Source of the DNA: Rhizobiaceae bacterium
Lineage (GTDB): Bacteria > Pseudomonadota > Alphaproteobacteria > Rhizobiales > Rhizobiaceae
Length of the DNA stretch: 64,000 nt
Assembly: GCA_023953905.1 (NCBI GenBank)
Contig: JAMLJA010000005.1
Coordinates: forward strand, 186,001-250,000
Direction of reading: 5' to 3'
Below are positions 35,360-44,719 of this stretch, piece after piece. Every line of letters starts with the position of its first letter. Position 1 is the first letter of the stretch. The position numbers and the translations under genes were made by a program. Under the pieces are notes generated by a model, which was not told the DNA's origin, made no database searches, and worked only from the letters and a program-made list of their open reading frames with translations.

Positions 35360-36256
35360 TCATCTTTTGAGGTCGACGACCGGCTCAGAATAGAAGGGAA
35401 TGCGTTCTGTTCGCGGCTGCCAATCTCCGTCGGCAACCAGACGCTTGATGTGATTGGAAATCTCCCCAAGCGTTGCGAACCAGACATCTCCTTTCGACTG
35501 CATGTGCAGGATCAGCCTTTCAATCGCAAGAGCCTGCGCTGGCCGGCCGCTTACTGCCGGGTGCCATACGGAAACCCAAAGCCCACCGAACTCCCATAAC
35601 GCATCGAACTCTGCCTGATAGACTTCAAGAGCCTGTCGCGGCGAGGAAATCTTCATCAGATAGTCGAAGGCACGGCTGGAAACGTACTGGTTGTAGTCGT
35701 CGACCGATGCGGGGACAGAGAGTTCGACCAGTTGCCCTTTTCCGTTGTCTAGGAGAATGGGCACATCATCGGCAAAGAGCGAGGAATCGTAGTCGAACCC
35801 CATCTCGATAAGCAGATCGTAGGTCGATGCGGAAAGTCCATAATAAGGGGCGCGATAGCCGCGCGGGCGCACGCCGGAGAACCTCTCAAGAACCTCGCTC
35901 CCCCGTAGCAGACTTTCGCGTTCCTGCTGGGCGCTCTGCCCGCTTGGCCATTCGTGAAAGTGTCCGTGATGGCCAAGTTCGCCACCATACTTCAGAATGG
36001 TCTCGACGGCTGCCGGGTAAGTCTCGGCGACCCATCCGGGAACGAAACATGTGAGCGGTACGGCATGTCTAGCAAAGAGGGTGCAAAGCCGTGGCGTCGC
36101 GACGAACGGATCGTATCGCATATGGGCGAGAGCATGCGGCATGGCGATCGCCGCTGAACCATGCGCGGCGTGGACGACGCTGTCTGCATCCACGTCAAAG
36201 CTGAATGCAACCGCACACCGCGCGCCGTTTGGCCAGGGTGGCGGGTTTGTGATCAT
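35360..36256 (-). CDS. Polysaccharide deacetylase-fold amidohydrolase (PuuE-like)
   Basis: A 298-residue NodB-homology domain protein. AVAFSFDVDAD holds the catalytic/metal Asp pair, and GGELGHHGHFHEWP carries the H..(x3)H metal motif. YRAPYYGLS and LWVSVWHPAVSGRPAQ complete the site. No signal peptide is present, and the sequence looks closer to the PuuE allantoinase and cyclic imide hydrolase branch than to cell-wall deacetylases, so ring-opening of a cyclic amide is plausible inference. ATG 36256 has GAGG nine bases upstream. It follows livF with a 12-base gap and shares the operon. Confidence 0.82.
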   Translation of the reverse strand: MITNPPPWPNGARCAVAFSFDVDADSVVHAAHGSAAIAMPHALAHMRYDPFVATPRLCTLFARHAVPLTCFVPGWVAETYPAAVETILKYGGELGHHGHFHEWPSGQSAQQERESLLRGSEVLERFSGVRPRGYRAPYYGLSASTYDLLIEMGFDYDSSLFADDVPILLDNGKGQLVELSVPASVDDYNQYVSSRAFDYLMKISSPRQALEVYQAEFDALWEFGGLWVSVWHPAVSGRPAQALAIERLILHMQSKGDVWFATLGEISNHIKRLVADGDWQPRTERIPFYSEPVVDLKR

Positions 36257-36267
36257 ATCAAAGGTCC

Positions 36268-36993
36268 TCAACTGGTCCGCACACCGCCATCCATGAACAG
36301 TGCGTGCAGATGTTTGGTATCAATATCACTGGCTGCCGCGTCAAGCGCCTGGCGACCACGAACAAGCACACAGACGCGTTTGGAAATCTCGAGCGCCTTG
36401 TTCACATTCTGCTCGACCAGCAGGATGGGGATGGAAAGTGTCTCGTGGATCTCGCAGATCGACTGAAACACCCTGTCCACCATAGCAGGCGACAGATCGC
36501 TGCTGGGCTCGTCGAGCAACAGGATTTTCGGCTTGAGCAGAAGTGTAAGACCGATGGACAGCATGCGCCGTTCGCCACCGCTGAGATTGCCCGCCTTCTC
36601 GTTGCGCCTTTCCTTGATGCGCGGAAACAGGTTGAAGACCTCCTCCAGCTCCCGCGCGAATTGCTTTGGTCGGAGAAACGCGCCCATCCGCAGATTGTCC
36701 ATGACCGTCATGTCTGAAAAGACATTGCGGTTTTGAGGGACATAGCCGAGCCCGCGTGCCGCCCGCTCATGGGCTGGCATTTGAGTAATCTGCTGGCCCT
36801 CGAGCGTCAGCGCGCCTTCGGTGACACGGGTAAGTCCCATAGCAGTCTTCAGGACTGTCGACTTGCCACACCCGTTAGCGCCCAGAACGGCGAGAATTTC
36901 GCCTGATCGCAGCGAGATCGACAGATCGTTGAGCACCGTGATCAGGCCATAGCCTGCAGTAACGTTGTTGAGCGACAGGATCTCCGTCATCAC
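36268..36993 (-). CDS. livF: ABC transporter ATP-binding protein (LivF family), F420 island
   Basis: A 241-residue ATPase with Walker A LGANGCGKST, signature NLSGGERRMLSIGL, Walker B LLLDEPSSDLS and the H-loop near ILLVEQN. LGYVPQNRNVFSDMTVMDNLRMG is the LivF-type Q-loop region. It overlaps livG by four bases and is followed by the deacetylase gene, which links transport with catabolism. It is distinct in sequence from the LivF at 18939. Confidence 0.92.
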   Translation of the reverse strand: MMTEILSLNNVTAGYGLITVLNDLSISLRSGEILAVLGANGCGKSTVLKTAMGLTRVTEGALTLEGQQITQMPAHERAARGLGYVPQNRNVFSDMTVMDNLRMGAFLRPKQFARELEEVFNLFPRIKERRNEKAGNLSGGERRMLSIGLTLLLKPKILLLDEPSSDLSPAMVDRVFQSICEIHETLSIPILLVEQNVNKALEISKRVCVLVRGRQALDAAASDIDTKHLHALFMDGGVRTS

Positions 36994-37760
36994 ACTTCCT
37001 GCGTGTTGGCGGGCTGGCCGAGATAGGAGCGAATGACCGTTTCGTTCGCCCTTATCTCATGCGGGGTACCCGAAGCGATCACCGATCCCGCGTCAAGCAC
37101 GTAGACCCGGTCGCAGACATTGGCGATCATATCCATGTTGTGTTCGATCAGGATCACGATGCGGCCCTCGTCGCGGAGCGTCTTCAGGAACGCGACCTGT
37201 TGTTCGATCAGAACCGGATTGACGCCCGCAGCCGGCTCATCGAGCAGCAGGACCGCCGGGTCCGCCATCAGCAGCATGCCCATCGTAAGCAGTTTCTGCT
37301 GTCCGCCCGAAAGGCTGCCGGCAAGATCGTTTGCCTTGTGGTACATCCCGAGCCGATTGAGGATGGTCGATGCTCTCCCAGACGCCTCTTTCTCCTGGCG
37401 CGCAACACGGCCAGGCCTGAAGAAGAGGTTTGGCAGGCTCTCTCCGCAATGATCCCGCTCGCCGGCGAGCATATTCTGGAAGACAGTCAGACGATGGGCG
37501 AGCTTCGGCACCTGGAAGGTGCGCCCGACACCACGTTTGGCCACGCGGTCGGGCCGCCCAAGAGGAAGCGCCTGCCCATTCAGGGTCACCTTGCCCAAGT
37601 CCGGCAGATAGACCCCGCCGATCACATTCAGCAACGTGGATTTCCCTGATCCGTTGGGGCCTATGAGACCCGTGACGGCACCGGGCGCTGCAGCGACGCT
37701 GACAGTGTCTAGCGCCTTCAGGCCACCGAAGGAAAGGCTGACATCAGTCACGTTCAGCAT
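36990..37760 (-). CDS. livG: ABC transporter ATP-binding protein (LivG family), F420 island
   Basis: A 256-residue ATPase with Walker A GLIGPNGSGKSTLLN, signature SLSGGQQKLLTMGM, Walker B LLLDEPAAGVNP and H-loop ILIEHNMDMI. RGVGRTFQVPKLAHRLTVFQNML is the LivG-type Q-loop stretch. It overlaps livM by 17 bases at its 5' end and livF by four at its 3' end. Confidence 0.92.
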   Translation of the reverse strand: MLNVTDVSLSFGGLKALDTVSVAAAPGAVTGLIGPNGSGKSTLLNVIGGVYLPDLGKVTLNGQALPLGRPDRVAKRGVGRTFQVPKLAHRLTVFQNMLAGERDHCGESLPNLFFRPGRVARQEKEASGRASTILNRLGMYHKANDLAGSLSGGQQKLLTMGMLLMADPAVLLLDEPAAGVNPVLIEQQVAFLKTLRDEGRIVILIEHNMDMIANVCDRVYVLDAGSVIASGTPHEIRANETVIRSYLGQPANTQEV

Positions 37761-38619
37761 CGTGGACCTCCCGAGCTTCCGGGATCAGACCCTGTGGACG
37801 ATAGATGAACATGACGACAAGTATCAGTCCGAAAGACGCCAGACGCAGGTTGGCGATAAGGTCTGATGGCAGGTCGACCCATTGCGCGACAAATCGCGAG
37901 GAGACGCCCAGCAACTGGATGATAATGGCGCCGCACACGACACCTATGTTGCGGCCTGGTCCGCCGAGGATGACGGCCGTCCAGATGATGAATGTCTCGG
38001 TCACCGTGAAACTCGTGGGCGCGACATAGCCGCTGAAATGACCGTAGGCGACACCCGCCGCCGCCGCCATGATCCACGCAGCAGCCGATATAGACGCCTG
38101 ATACCGGATAGGATTTCGCCCGAGCGTCGAGGCGAGCACTTCATCCTCTCTCAGGACCCTCAGCATCCGGCCGAAGGGAGAGCGACTGACACGCTCGGCG
38201 AAGAAGAACGATACCGCCAACAGTCCGAGAGACACGTAAAGTGCCGTAAGAGAATCGCCGAACCGCGGCACGTTCAGACCGTCCGCACCACCTGCGAAAG
38301 ACGGTGTATTCAGCATGGTCAGCCGAAATATCTCCGCCGCACCGAGCGTGATCAACGCCCAGTAGTCCTGGGAGAGGCGCTGTGCGGGCAAGATGACCGC
38401 GAGCGAAAACAGCGGCGCAAAAATGAGGGCCGCGGTCGCGCCAACCCACCATGGATAGCCTAAGGATGCACCGATCCCCGCGGCATAGCTGCCTATGGCA
38501 AAGGGAAGGATCTGGCCGAAATTCACAAGGCCGGTCATGCCGAACTGAAGGTTCAGGCTAAGAGCCAGAACCGACCAGATGGCGATTACCGTCACAGAAT
38601 AGATTGCGAAGTCGATCAT
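37744..38619 (-). CDS. livM: ABC transporter permease (LivM family), F420 island
   Basis: A 291-residue permease with about nine helices. LNLQFGMTGLVNFGQILPFAIGSY is the LivM family hallmark, and NPIRYQASISAAAWIMAAAAG the conserved coupling loop. The start is set at ATG 38619, four bases after the livH stop; nine codons upstream overlap livH and lack family similarity. Confidence 0.9.
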   Translation of the reverse strand: MIDFAIYSVTVIAIWSVLALSLNLQFGMTGLVNFGQILPFAIGSYAAGIGASLGYPWWVGATAALIFAPLFSLAVILPAQRLSQDYWALITLGAAEIFRLTMLNTPSFAGGADGLNVPRFGDSLTALYVSLGLLAVSFFFAERVSRSPFGRMLRVLREDEVLASTLGRNPIRYQASISAAAWIMAAAAGVAYGHFSGYVAPTSFTVTETFIIWTAVILGGPGRNIGVVCGAIIIQLLGVSSRFVAQWVDLPSDLIANLRLASFGLILVVMFIYRPQGLIPEAREVHDAERD

Positions 38620-38623
38620 GGTG

Positions 38624-39514
38624 CTACTTCTTCTCCCCGCCGGCACGGCTGGATTTCAGGAGCAGCACCAGAAGCAGCGCCAATACTGCAATATAGTCTC
38701 GTAATTGCGTTGGTATGTGCCATGGCTCGCCGAAGAAGAGGCTGCCGAAATCGATCCAGATCAGGAAGTTCTGGGCAAAGGACAAAACGATCGCGCCGAT
38801 CACGGCACCGAATACATTCGACATTCCGCCGATGGTGACGGCCGCGAAAACGGGCAGGAGTATGACCAGGTCAAGGCTCGGCTGCAGGCGTGTCTGCATT
38901 GCAAAGAGTGAACCGCCGATTGCAGCAAGCGCGCCGGAAAGAAACCACATCAGGCGGATCAGGCGATCACCGGGAATACCGCGCGTCACCGCCAGTTCAT
39001 AATTGCTTGCAAGAGCGCGCAGGGCCGAACCGGTGCGCGTGCGGAAAAGAAAAACGTGCAACAGCACCATCAACAGGAGAGTTACACCAACGACGGTGAT
39101 GTCGAGCGTGGTGAATATCCCACCCTGACACACAATCACCTCGGTCGGGACGTCGAAAACCTTTGCGGAACCGCCGTAAATTGCCGCAAGCATCGATCTG
39201 ATGAAAAGCGCGACGCCCCACGAGACGATCATCTTGCCTTCCGCCGAGATATGGCGGATGCGACTGAACACGATGATGTCGATCAACACCGCGATCAGTC
39301 CCGTGGCGATCGCGGCAAGGAACACCGCTAGCGGTAGCGGAAGCGTCAGGCCCGGTATCGTCGCGAAACTGTACGCAAGATAGCCACCTACGATCGCAAG
39401 CTGAATGTGCGCAAAATTGGCGAAACGCAGGATCGAATAGCAAAGCGACACGCCGACAGCGATGACCGCGATCTCGCTTGCGTAGATGATCGAATTTATT
39501 GTGACTTGAAGCAC
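38624..39514 (-). CDS. livH: ABC transporter permease (LivH family), F420 island
   Basis: A 296-residue permease with about eight helices. IAVIAVGVSLCYSILRFANFAHIQLAIVGGYL is the LivH signature, with the unusual HIQ in place of the common HGE/HGD. The frame is open from ATG 39559, but that ATG is inside a strong hairpin; GTG 39514 (VLQVTINSIIYAS) has GGAA upstream and matches the usual LivH start. Expression probably depends on readthrough of the hairpin after livK. Confidence 0.86.
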   Translation of the reverse strand: MLQVTINSIIYASEIAVIAVGVSLCYSILRFANFAHIQLAIVGGYLAYSFATIPGLTLPLPLAVFLAAIATGLIAVLIDIIVFSRIRHISAEGKMIVSWGVALFIRSMLAAIYGGSAKVFDVPTEVIVCQGGIFTTLDITVVGVTLLLMVLLHVFLFRTRTGSALRALASNYELAVTRGIPGDRLIRLMWFLSGALAAIGGSLFAMQTRLQPSLDLVILLPVFAAVTIGGMSNVFGAVIGAIVLSFAQNFLIWIDFGSLFFGEPWHIPTQLRDYIAVLALLLVLLLKSSRAGGEKK

Positions 39515-39539
39515 GAAATATTCCGGACACTGGAAGCTG

Positions 39540-39579
39540 AAAACAAAATCGACCGCCATGCAAAATCATGGCGGTCGAT
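39540..39579 (-). terminator. Intercistronic hairpin with T tract between livK and livH (attenuator-like)
   Basis: On the minus strand a perfect 13-base-pair inverted repeat, ATCGACCGCCATG / CATGGCGGTCGAT with a 6-base loop (39579-39548), is followed by TTTGTTTT. It lies 14 bases after the livK stop. It looks like an intrinsic terminator that lets the binding protein be made in excess over the membrane and ATPase subunits. Confidence 0.72.
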
Positions 39580-39593
39580 CTGTTTGGTCTCAA

Positions 39594-40709
39594 TCAGTTC
39601 TTGGTGCCAGTCGTCTCGAACTTGCCATCCTTGTAAGTGATGATGTCGAGCGGGGGATCGATGCGCTGACCACGATCATCCCAGACAATCTTGCCGCTTG
39701 CACCTTCGTAGGATTTCACAACTTCCGGCATGGTCTTCGCGATGGAAGCAGCGTCAGTGCCGCCCTTCTTCATCGCTTCGGCCAGCACCATCATGGCATC
39801 ATAGCCATAATAAACATGCGCGAGAATGTCGTCTTCCTTGTACTTGGCCTTGTATTTGTCGAGCACAGCCTTGCCGACGCCCTGTGCATACCCACCATTG
39901 TCGACGCCCGAGAGCTTGCCGTTCATCCACTCCGGATTCTCAACCTCGAGGATTGAAGGATAGGCGGCATACCAAGGTGCATCGATGCCCAGTTCGCGCA
40001 CGGTGCGAAGGATCGTGCGCGAGTCGTCGCCATATCCGCAGGTGATGATCGCGTCGGGCTTCTTGCTCGCGAGCACCTGAATGTCGGCACGGTAGTTGGG
40101 CTGACCCTCGGTGTAGGCGACAGTTTCCACAATCGTGCCACCTTTCGCCTTGAACGCGGCAGCTGCAGCTTCGGCGACGCCCAGACCGAACGCATTGTTG
40201 GGCACGATCACGGCAGCCGTCTTGGCGCCGCTCTCGGCGACGAGATTGCCCAGGTCCTTCGCCAGAATGTCGTCCAGCGGCAGAATGCTGAAGAGCGTGC
40301 CGGGATATTCTCCGAGCTTCGGAGAGGAAGACGAGGTGTTGATCAACACTTTCCCCTGTTCCTTGGCGAGCTGCGCCACGGGGATCATCAGGCTGCTGCC
40401 GCCGAACATGATGGCCGCTTCAACCTTGTCCACCGTGTAGAGCTTGGTCGCCGCGTTAAGCGCTTCCTGCGCCCGGTATTCGGAGTCTTCGACGATGAGC
40501 TTGATTGGCTGGCCGTTGATTCCGCCTGCCGCGTTGATGTCATCGGCCGCGAGTTCGACGCCGCGCGTCATCTGCAGGCTGGTCTTGACGTCTTGTCCTG
40601 TGAGGTTGGCGATGACGCCAACCGGAATTGGGTCTGCGGCTTGCGCAACGCTGAGCATACCGGCAGTTGCAAGCGCACCTGCCAGTGTGATGGAAAGCCA
40701 ACTTCTCAT
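39594..40709 (-). CDS. livK: ABC transporter substrate-binding protein (LivK family), F420 island
   Basis: A 371-residue periplasmic binding protein with a Sec signal peptide (MRSWLSITLAGALATAGMLSVAQA). PVGVIANLTGQDVKTSLQMTRGVELAADDINAAGG is the typical Peripla_BP_6 opening, and the first lobe has MFGGSSLMIPVAQLAKEQGKVLINTSSSSP. The ligand is unknown; the partner enzymes point to a nitrogenous compound rather than leucine. ATG 40709 has AGAAG upstream. It heads the operon livK-H-M-G-F-deacetylase-P1 peptidase-regulator. Confidence 0.92.
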   Translation of the reverse strand: MRSWLSITLAGALATAGMLSVAQAADPIPVGVIANLTGQDVKTSLQMTRGVELAADDINAAGGINGQPIKLIVEDSEYRAQEALNAATKLYTVDKVEAAIMFGGSSLMIPVAQLAKEQGKVLINTSSSSPKLGEYPGTLFSILPLDDILAKDLGNLVAESGAKTAAVIVPNNAFGLGVAEAAAAAFKAKGGTIVETVAYTEGQPNYRADIQVLASKKPDAIITCGYGDDSRTILRTVRELGIDAPWYAAYPSILEVENPEWMNGKLSGVDNGGYAQGVGKAVLDKYKAKYKEDDILAHVYYGYDAMMVLAEAMKKGGTDAASIAKTMPEVVKSYEGASGKIVWDDRGQRIDPPLDIITYKDGKFETTGTKN

Positions 40710-40860
40710 TTTCGTTCTTCTCTCTGAAGGTTGAAACGTTCGGGTTTCTTTTTTGATTTTGGAGTCCCGATACCGCCATAGGGGAGGTGCGATACAACCG
40801 GACACACCAAAACCCTAGTTTGCGCACTACGGAAAAACAATCGAACTGCCGCTCGCCTGA

Positions 40861-40875
40861 CCGAATAAGTTTCGG
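40861..40875. promoter_or_regulatory. Operator-like palindrome, copy 1 (CCGAA-N5-TTCGG)
   Basis: CCGAATAAGTTTCGG, a 15-base inverted repeat, in the 371-base divergent region between livK and the nucleoside hydrolase. A second copy with the same arms and spacing lies 136 bases away. The Lrp/AsnC regulator of the island is a possible ligand. Confidence 0.4.
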
Positions 40876-40996
40876 CGTTCAAGCCATGTTTCGAATTTGA
40901 TCGGAACTGCGATCTGCAAGGGTTCGCGCAATCGGCCTTCGACACGTCGATCCGCCCGAAAAATTGACCATCCAGCTCATTGGCGCTTTCCGAGTT

Positions 40997-41011
40997 CCGA
41001 AACTATTTCGG
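40997..41011. promoter_or_regulatory. Operator-like palindrome, copy 2 (CCGAA-N5-TTCGG)
   Basis: CCGAAACTATTTCGG, with the same CCGAA/TTCGG arms and five-base spacer as the site at 40861. It lies 70 bases upstream of the nucleoside hydrolase start, a usual position for a repressor or activator site. The rest of the divergent region (40710-41081) shows no gene. Confidence 0.42.
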
Positions 41012-41081
41012 TAAGTTGCACGCTAGTTACCGCGCATGCGATGCAGCAAGAATCACCGATCTCGAATAGCGGACCAGAAGC

Positions 41082-42026
41082 ATGTCTCCCCGTAAAATCC
41101 TCATCGACACCGATCCCGGTCAGGACGATGCTTTCGCCATACTTCTCGCGCTCGGTTCGCCTGAAGAACTGGAGATTGTTGGCGTCACGGCCGTTGCCGG
41201 AAATGTGCCGCTTTCCCGAACCGCCCGCAATGCGCAGATGATTCTGGAGCTGGCGGGCAGGGGCGACATCACTGTCTACCCAGGATGTCAGAGACCGATG
41301 GTGCGCCCATTGTTCACCGCCGAATATGTGCACGGCGATAGCGGGTTAGACGGAGGCGACCTGCCGGAACCGGTTCAGCCTCTCGGTCAGACGCACGGAG
41401 TGGACTTCATCATTGAAACGATAATGGCGCACGAGCCGGGCGAAATTACCATCTGTCCGCTCGGCCCAATGACCAACATTGCCATGGCAATGGTCAAGGA
41501 GCCTGCAATCGTTGCGCGCATACGAGAGATCGTCTTCATGGGTGGCGGCTTCTTCGAAGGCGGCAACACGACACCTGCGGCGGAGTTCAACATATATGTC
41601 GATCCGCACGCGGCGCATGTCGTGTTCACGTCGGGCGTTCCACTGACGATGGTGCCGATCGACTGCACCTACAAAGCGGTGATGACGCCGGGATGGCTGA
41701 AAGACCTGCGCAATGTCGGAAAAAAGACGGCGGTTGAGGCGGCAGGCATGGCCGAATTCTATCAAAGATGGGGAAACACGAAGTTCGGAACCGACGAATA
41801 TCCGCTGCACGATCCCTGCGTGATCGGCTATCTCCTCCGGCCGGAACTTTTCAAAGGACGCAGCTGCTACGTGACCATCGAAATCGCATCACCGACCACG
41901 ATCGGCATGACCGTCGTCGACTGGTGGAACGTCACCAAGCAAGAGCCCAACTGCATGGTGTTGCGAGATCTGGACAATCCGCCATTCTATCAGCTCATGC
42001 TTGAACGGATCTCCCGACTGCCCTGA
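41082..42026 (+). CDS. Inosine/uridine-preferring nucleoside hydrolase family protein
   Basis: A 314-residue N-ribosyl hydrolase. The calcium and ribose binding cluster KILIDTDPGQDDAFAILLAL is at the N-terminus; GPMTNIAMAM, FMGGGFFEGGNTTPAAEFNIYVDPHAA and the C-terminal HDPCVIGYLL complete the site. It cleaves nucleosides to base and ribose. It is divergent from livK within the F420 island, which may mean the imported compound is a nucleoside or has a ribosyl group. ATG 41082 is preceded by a weak ribosome binding site. Confidence 0.92.
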   Translation: MSPRKILIDTDPGQDDAFAILLALGSPEELEIVGVTAVAGNVPLSRTARNAQMILELAGRGDITVYPGCQRPMVRPLFTAEYVHGDSGLDGGDLPEPVQPLGQTHGVDFIIETIMAHEPGEITICPLGPMTNIAMAMVKEPAIVARIREIVFMGGGFFEGGNTTPAAEFNIYVDPHAAHVVFTSGVPLTMVPIDCTYKAVMTPGWLKDLRNVGKKTAVEAAGMAEFYQRWGNTKFGTDEYPLHDPCVIGYLLRPELFKGRSCYVTIEIASPTTIGMTVVDWWNVTKQEPNCMVLRDLDNPPFYQLMLERISRLP

Positions 42027-42048
42027 ACGCGTGTCATTTGGACAATCG

Positions 42049-42070
42049 GACACGGCATTTCAGCCGTGTC
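42049..42070. terminator. Stem-loop at the convergent ends of the nucleoside hydrolase and fbiC
   Basis: A perfect 8-base-pair stem GACACGGC / GCCGTGTC with a six-base loop. It overlaps the fbiC stop codon and lies 22 bases after the nucleoside hydrolase stop. CTTTC follows on the plus side, so it may terminate the rightward transcript. Confidence 0.45.
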
Positions 42071-44516
42071 TTTCGCGCCGTGTCGCGTAGCGTTCTCTGA
42101 CCGTCTCATTTTTTCGCAGCAGCGGCGTATTGATGACTTCCGTAATCTCCGGGGCGGAGAACGCCGCGTGTCGACGCTCATCCGAAGCGGACTGGTAAAG
42201 GGTCGTACGCTGGAGCGGCACCCGGTCATTTTCACGGATCAGTTGTTCCATCAGGTCAGGCGACATTTCCTGCCCGTGAGAGGCGCCCGCAGCGCGCGAT
42301 ATCGTTTCGTTCATCAGCGTACCGCCAAGATCATTCACGCCGGCGCGCAACGCGACGGAAACGCCTTCCGCTCCAAGCTTCACCCATGACGCCTGTATGT
42401 TGGTGATGTGCGGGTGGAGAACCAGACGCGGCACGGCGTGCATCAGCATCGACTCCCGGAAAGTCGGACCACGACGCGATTGTCCCTTGAGATAGATGGG
42501 CGCTTCCATGTGAACGAAGGGCAGGGGCACGAACTCGGTGAAGCCGCCGGTCTCCTGTTGCAGATTGCGGATGCGCAGGATGTGCCTTGCCCAATGCACG
42601 GGCTGCTCGATATGGCCGAACATGATGGTCGCGGTGCTTCGCAAGCCGACACCATGCGCCGCACGCATCACGTCCAGCCATTCGGCCGTCTTGATCTTGT
42701 CCGCGCAAAGGACGTCCCGAACCTCATCGTCGAGAATCTCTGCCGCAGTTCCAGGCAGACTGCTGAGACCCGCGTCACGCAAAGCACTCAGAAACTCAGG
42801 AAGCGAGACACCCAGCGTTTCGGCTCCATGCCAGACCTCAAGAGGCGAAAAGGCATGCACGTGCATATTGCGCACTGCCGATTTCACCGCGCGGCAGATG
42901 TCCAGGTAGGTTTCGCCCGTATAGTCAGGGTGGATGCCACCCTGCATGCAGACTTCAGTCGCGCCGCGTTCCCAGGCCTCGATCGTGCGTCGCTCGATCT
43001 CATTCAGGCTGAGATCGTAAGGCGTGCCGCGCAGATTCTCCGACAGCTTGCCTTTCGAAAAAGCGCAGAACTTGCACTTGTAGGAACACACATTGGTGTA
43101 GTTGATGTTGCGCGTCACCACGTAACTGACGACGTCGCCATTGACCGCAGAACGGAGTTCGTCCGCGGCGCGGCACACGGCCACAAGGTCTCCCTCGCGC
43201 GCATCAAAGAGCGTCAATGTCTCTGCTTCATTCAGCGAATGGCCCGCCTGCGCTCTGGCCAGGAGCCGCGACATTGGTCCATGCACGGCGGGCGAAGTGG
43301 CCCTGTCGGCAATGTTTCGGGTCCAGCCTGGAAGAGTTTCTACCCGACCGGGCGACCAGTGCTCAGCCCGCACGAAACCATGCGTATCGACGGCATCGAG
43401 GACGGGGGTGCGAAACGCCGGCGCAAGCCATTTGCCGACATTTCGGATATGCGACGGGTAGATCGGCAGTCTCTGCACGAGGTGCTTGCCCGCCGCTTCC
43501 GTTGCACGCGCCAGGATTTCGATATGGGGCCACGGAGCCTCCGGATTTACGTAGTCAGGCGTGACAGGCGAGACACCGCCCCAGTCATTGATACCTGCCG
43601 CGATGAACTGGCCGAGCGTGCCCTTTGCAAGGTTTGGGGGCGCCTGGATGCTCATCTGCGCACCGAACACCAATCTCGCGACCGCTATGGTCCATAGATG
43701 GTCCTCCAGGTCAGGCTCGGGAGCGGCCTTCATGCGAGTGCCTTCCTTGGCACTGAAGTTCTGGATGATAATTTCCTGTATGTGACCGTATTCGTCGTTG
43801 AGATCGCGCAACGCGATCATAGCATCGATCCGTTCTAGACGCGTTTCGCCGATTCCGATCAATAGGCCAGACGTGAAGGGCACGCCGGCTTCCCCGGCTA
43901 GGCGAATCGTTTCAAGTCGCGCTGCGGGAAGCTTGTCCGGAGAGCCAAAATGCGGTCCTCCGCGCGCGCTCAGGCGCTCGCTGGTCGTTTCGAGCATGAT
44001 GCCCATTGAAGCAGACACGGTCTTCAGCCGCCGCAGATCCGCGAGATCCATCAGGCCTGGATTGAGATGAGGCATGAGGCCGGTCTCGGCGAATGTGCGC
44101 TCCGCCGCCTCGAACAGATAGTCCAGCGTTGAGGACCGTCCAAGATCACGGAGCGCATCCCGCGCCACGCGATATCGGAGTTCCGGCTTGTCGCCCAGCG
44201 TGAACAAGGCCTCCGTGCATCGTGCTGCCGCACCGCGACGCGCCGTGTCGAGCACTTGCTCGATCGACATATACGCTGCCTCGCCGCGCTTGGGTGGCTC
44301 GGCGAAAGTGCAGTAGTGGCAGACGTCCCGACACAGATGTGTAAGCGGAATGAATACCTTGCGCGAATAAGATATCGCAGATCCGAAGCCGCTATCGCGC
44401 AATTCGGCGGCTGCTGCGGTCAGCTCCGGCCCGAATTCCACTGTCGCCAGAGAGATTGCCTGTTCGCGGTCAAGCCGCTTTCCCAATTTCGCAAAGGTCG
44501 GAATGTCGTACGTCAT
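42060..44516 (-). CDS. fbiC: 7,8-didemethyl-8-hydroxy-5-deazariboflavin (FO) synthase, CofG/CofH fusion
   Basis: An 818-residue protein with two radical SAM domains. The first (CofG-like, about 60-370) has the cluster motif CRDVCHYCTF; the second (CofH-like, about 480-800) has CSYKCKFCAF. Together they make FO, the chromophore of coenzyme F420, from tyrosine and a pyrimidine precursor. The fused form is typical of actinobacteria and of F420-making proteobacteria. ATG 44516 (MTYDIPTFAKLG) is preferred over an upstream in-frame start at 44579. cofD lies 203 bases upstream in the same direction, which supports an F420 assignment. Confidence 0.95.
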   Translation of the reverse strand: MTYDIPTFAKLGKRLDREQAISLATVEFGPELTAAAAELRDSGFGSAISYSRKVFIPLTHLCRDVCHYCTFAEPPKRGEAAYMSIEQVLDTARRGAAARCTEALFTLGDKPELRYRVARDALRDLGRSSTLDYLFEAAERTFAETGLMPHLNPGLMDLADLRRLKTVSASMGIMLETTSERLSARGGPHFGSPDKLPAARLETIRLAGEAGVPFTSGLLIGIGETRLERIDAMIALRDLNDEYGHIQEIIIQNFSAKEGTRMKAAPEPDLEDHLWTIAVARLVFGAQMSIQAPPNLAKGTLGQFIAAGINDWGGVSPVTPDYVNPEAPWPHIEILARATEAAGKHLVQRLPIYPSHIRNVGKWLAPAFRTPVLDAVDTHGFVRAEHWSPGRVETLPGWTRNIADRATSPAVHGPMSRLLARAQAGHSLNEAETLTLFDAREGDLVAVCRAADELRSAVNGDVVSYVVTRNINYTNVCSYKCKFCAFSKGKLSENLRGTPYDLSLNEIERRTIEAWERGATEVCMQGGIHPDYTGETYLDICRAVKSAVRNMHVHAFSPLEVWHGAETLGVSLPEFLSALRDAGLSSLPGTAAEILDDEVRDVLCADKIKTAEWLDVMRAAHGVGLRSTATIMFGHIEQPVHWARHILRIRNLQQETGGFTEFVPLPFVHMEAPIYLKGQSRRGPTFRESMLMHAVPRLVLHPHITNIQASWVKLGAEGVSVALRAGVNDLGGTLMNETISRAAGASHGQEMSPDLMEQLIRENDRVPLQRTTLYQSASDERRHAAFSAPEITEVINTPLLRKNETVRERYATRRERHG

Positions 44517-44719
44517 CAAAGTCTTTTCCCCTGTCCGGCAAACGCGTGTCCTCGACGTACAGCCTGACGGATATTTCAAACGATATGATTGGCATCACTG
44601 GCCCCAGCATTGCACCAGGGATTGCCGCATGTCGACATCCAAACATGGGAGGCACCGTTGCAGCCGGAACATCCAGCCTGATGCCTACCACAGGACAAAC
44701 GGCCGTAATCGCGATCCCC

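Noticed and set aside
42408..43697. 429-codon plus-strand open frame
   Set aside because: Antisense to fbiC, whose two radical SAM motifs are unambiguous.
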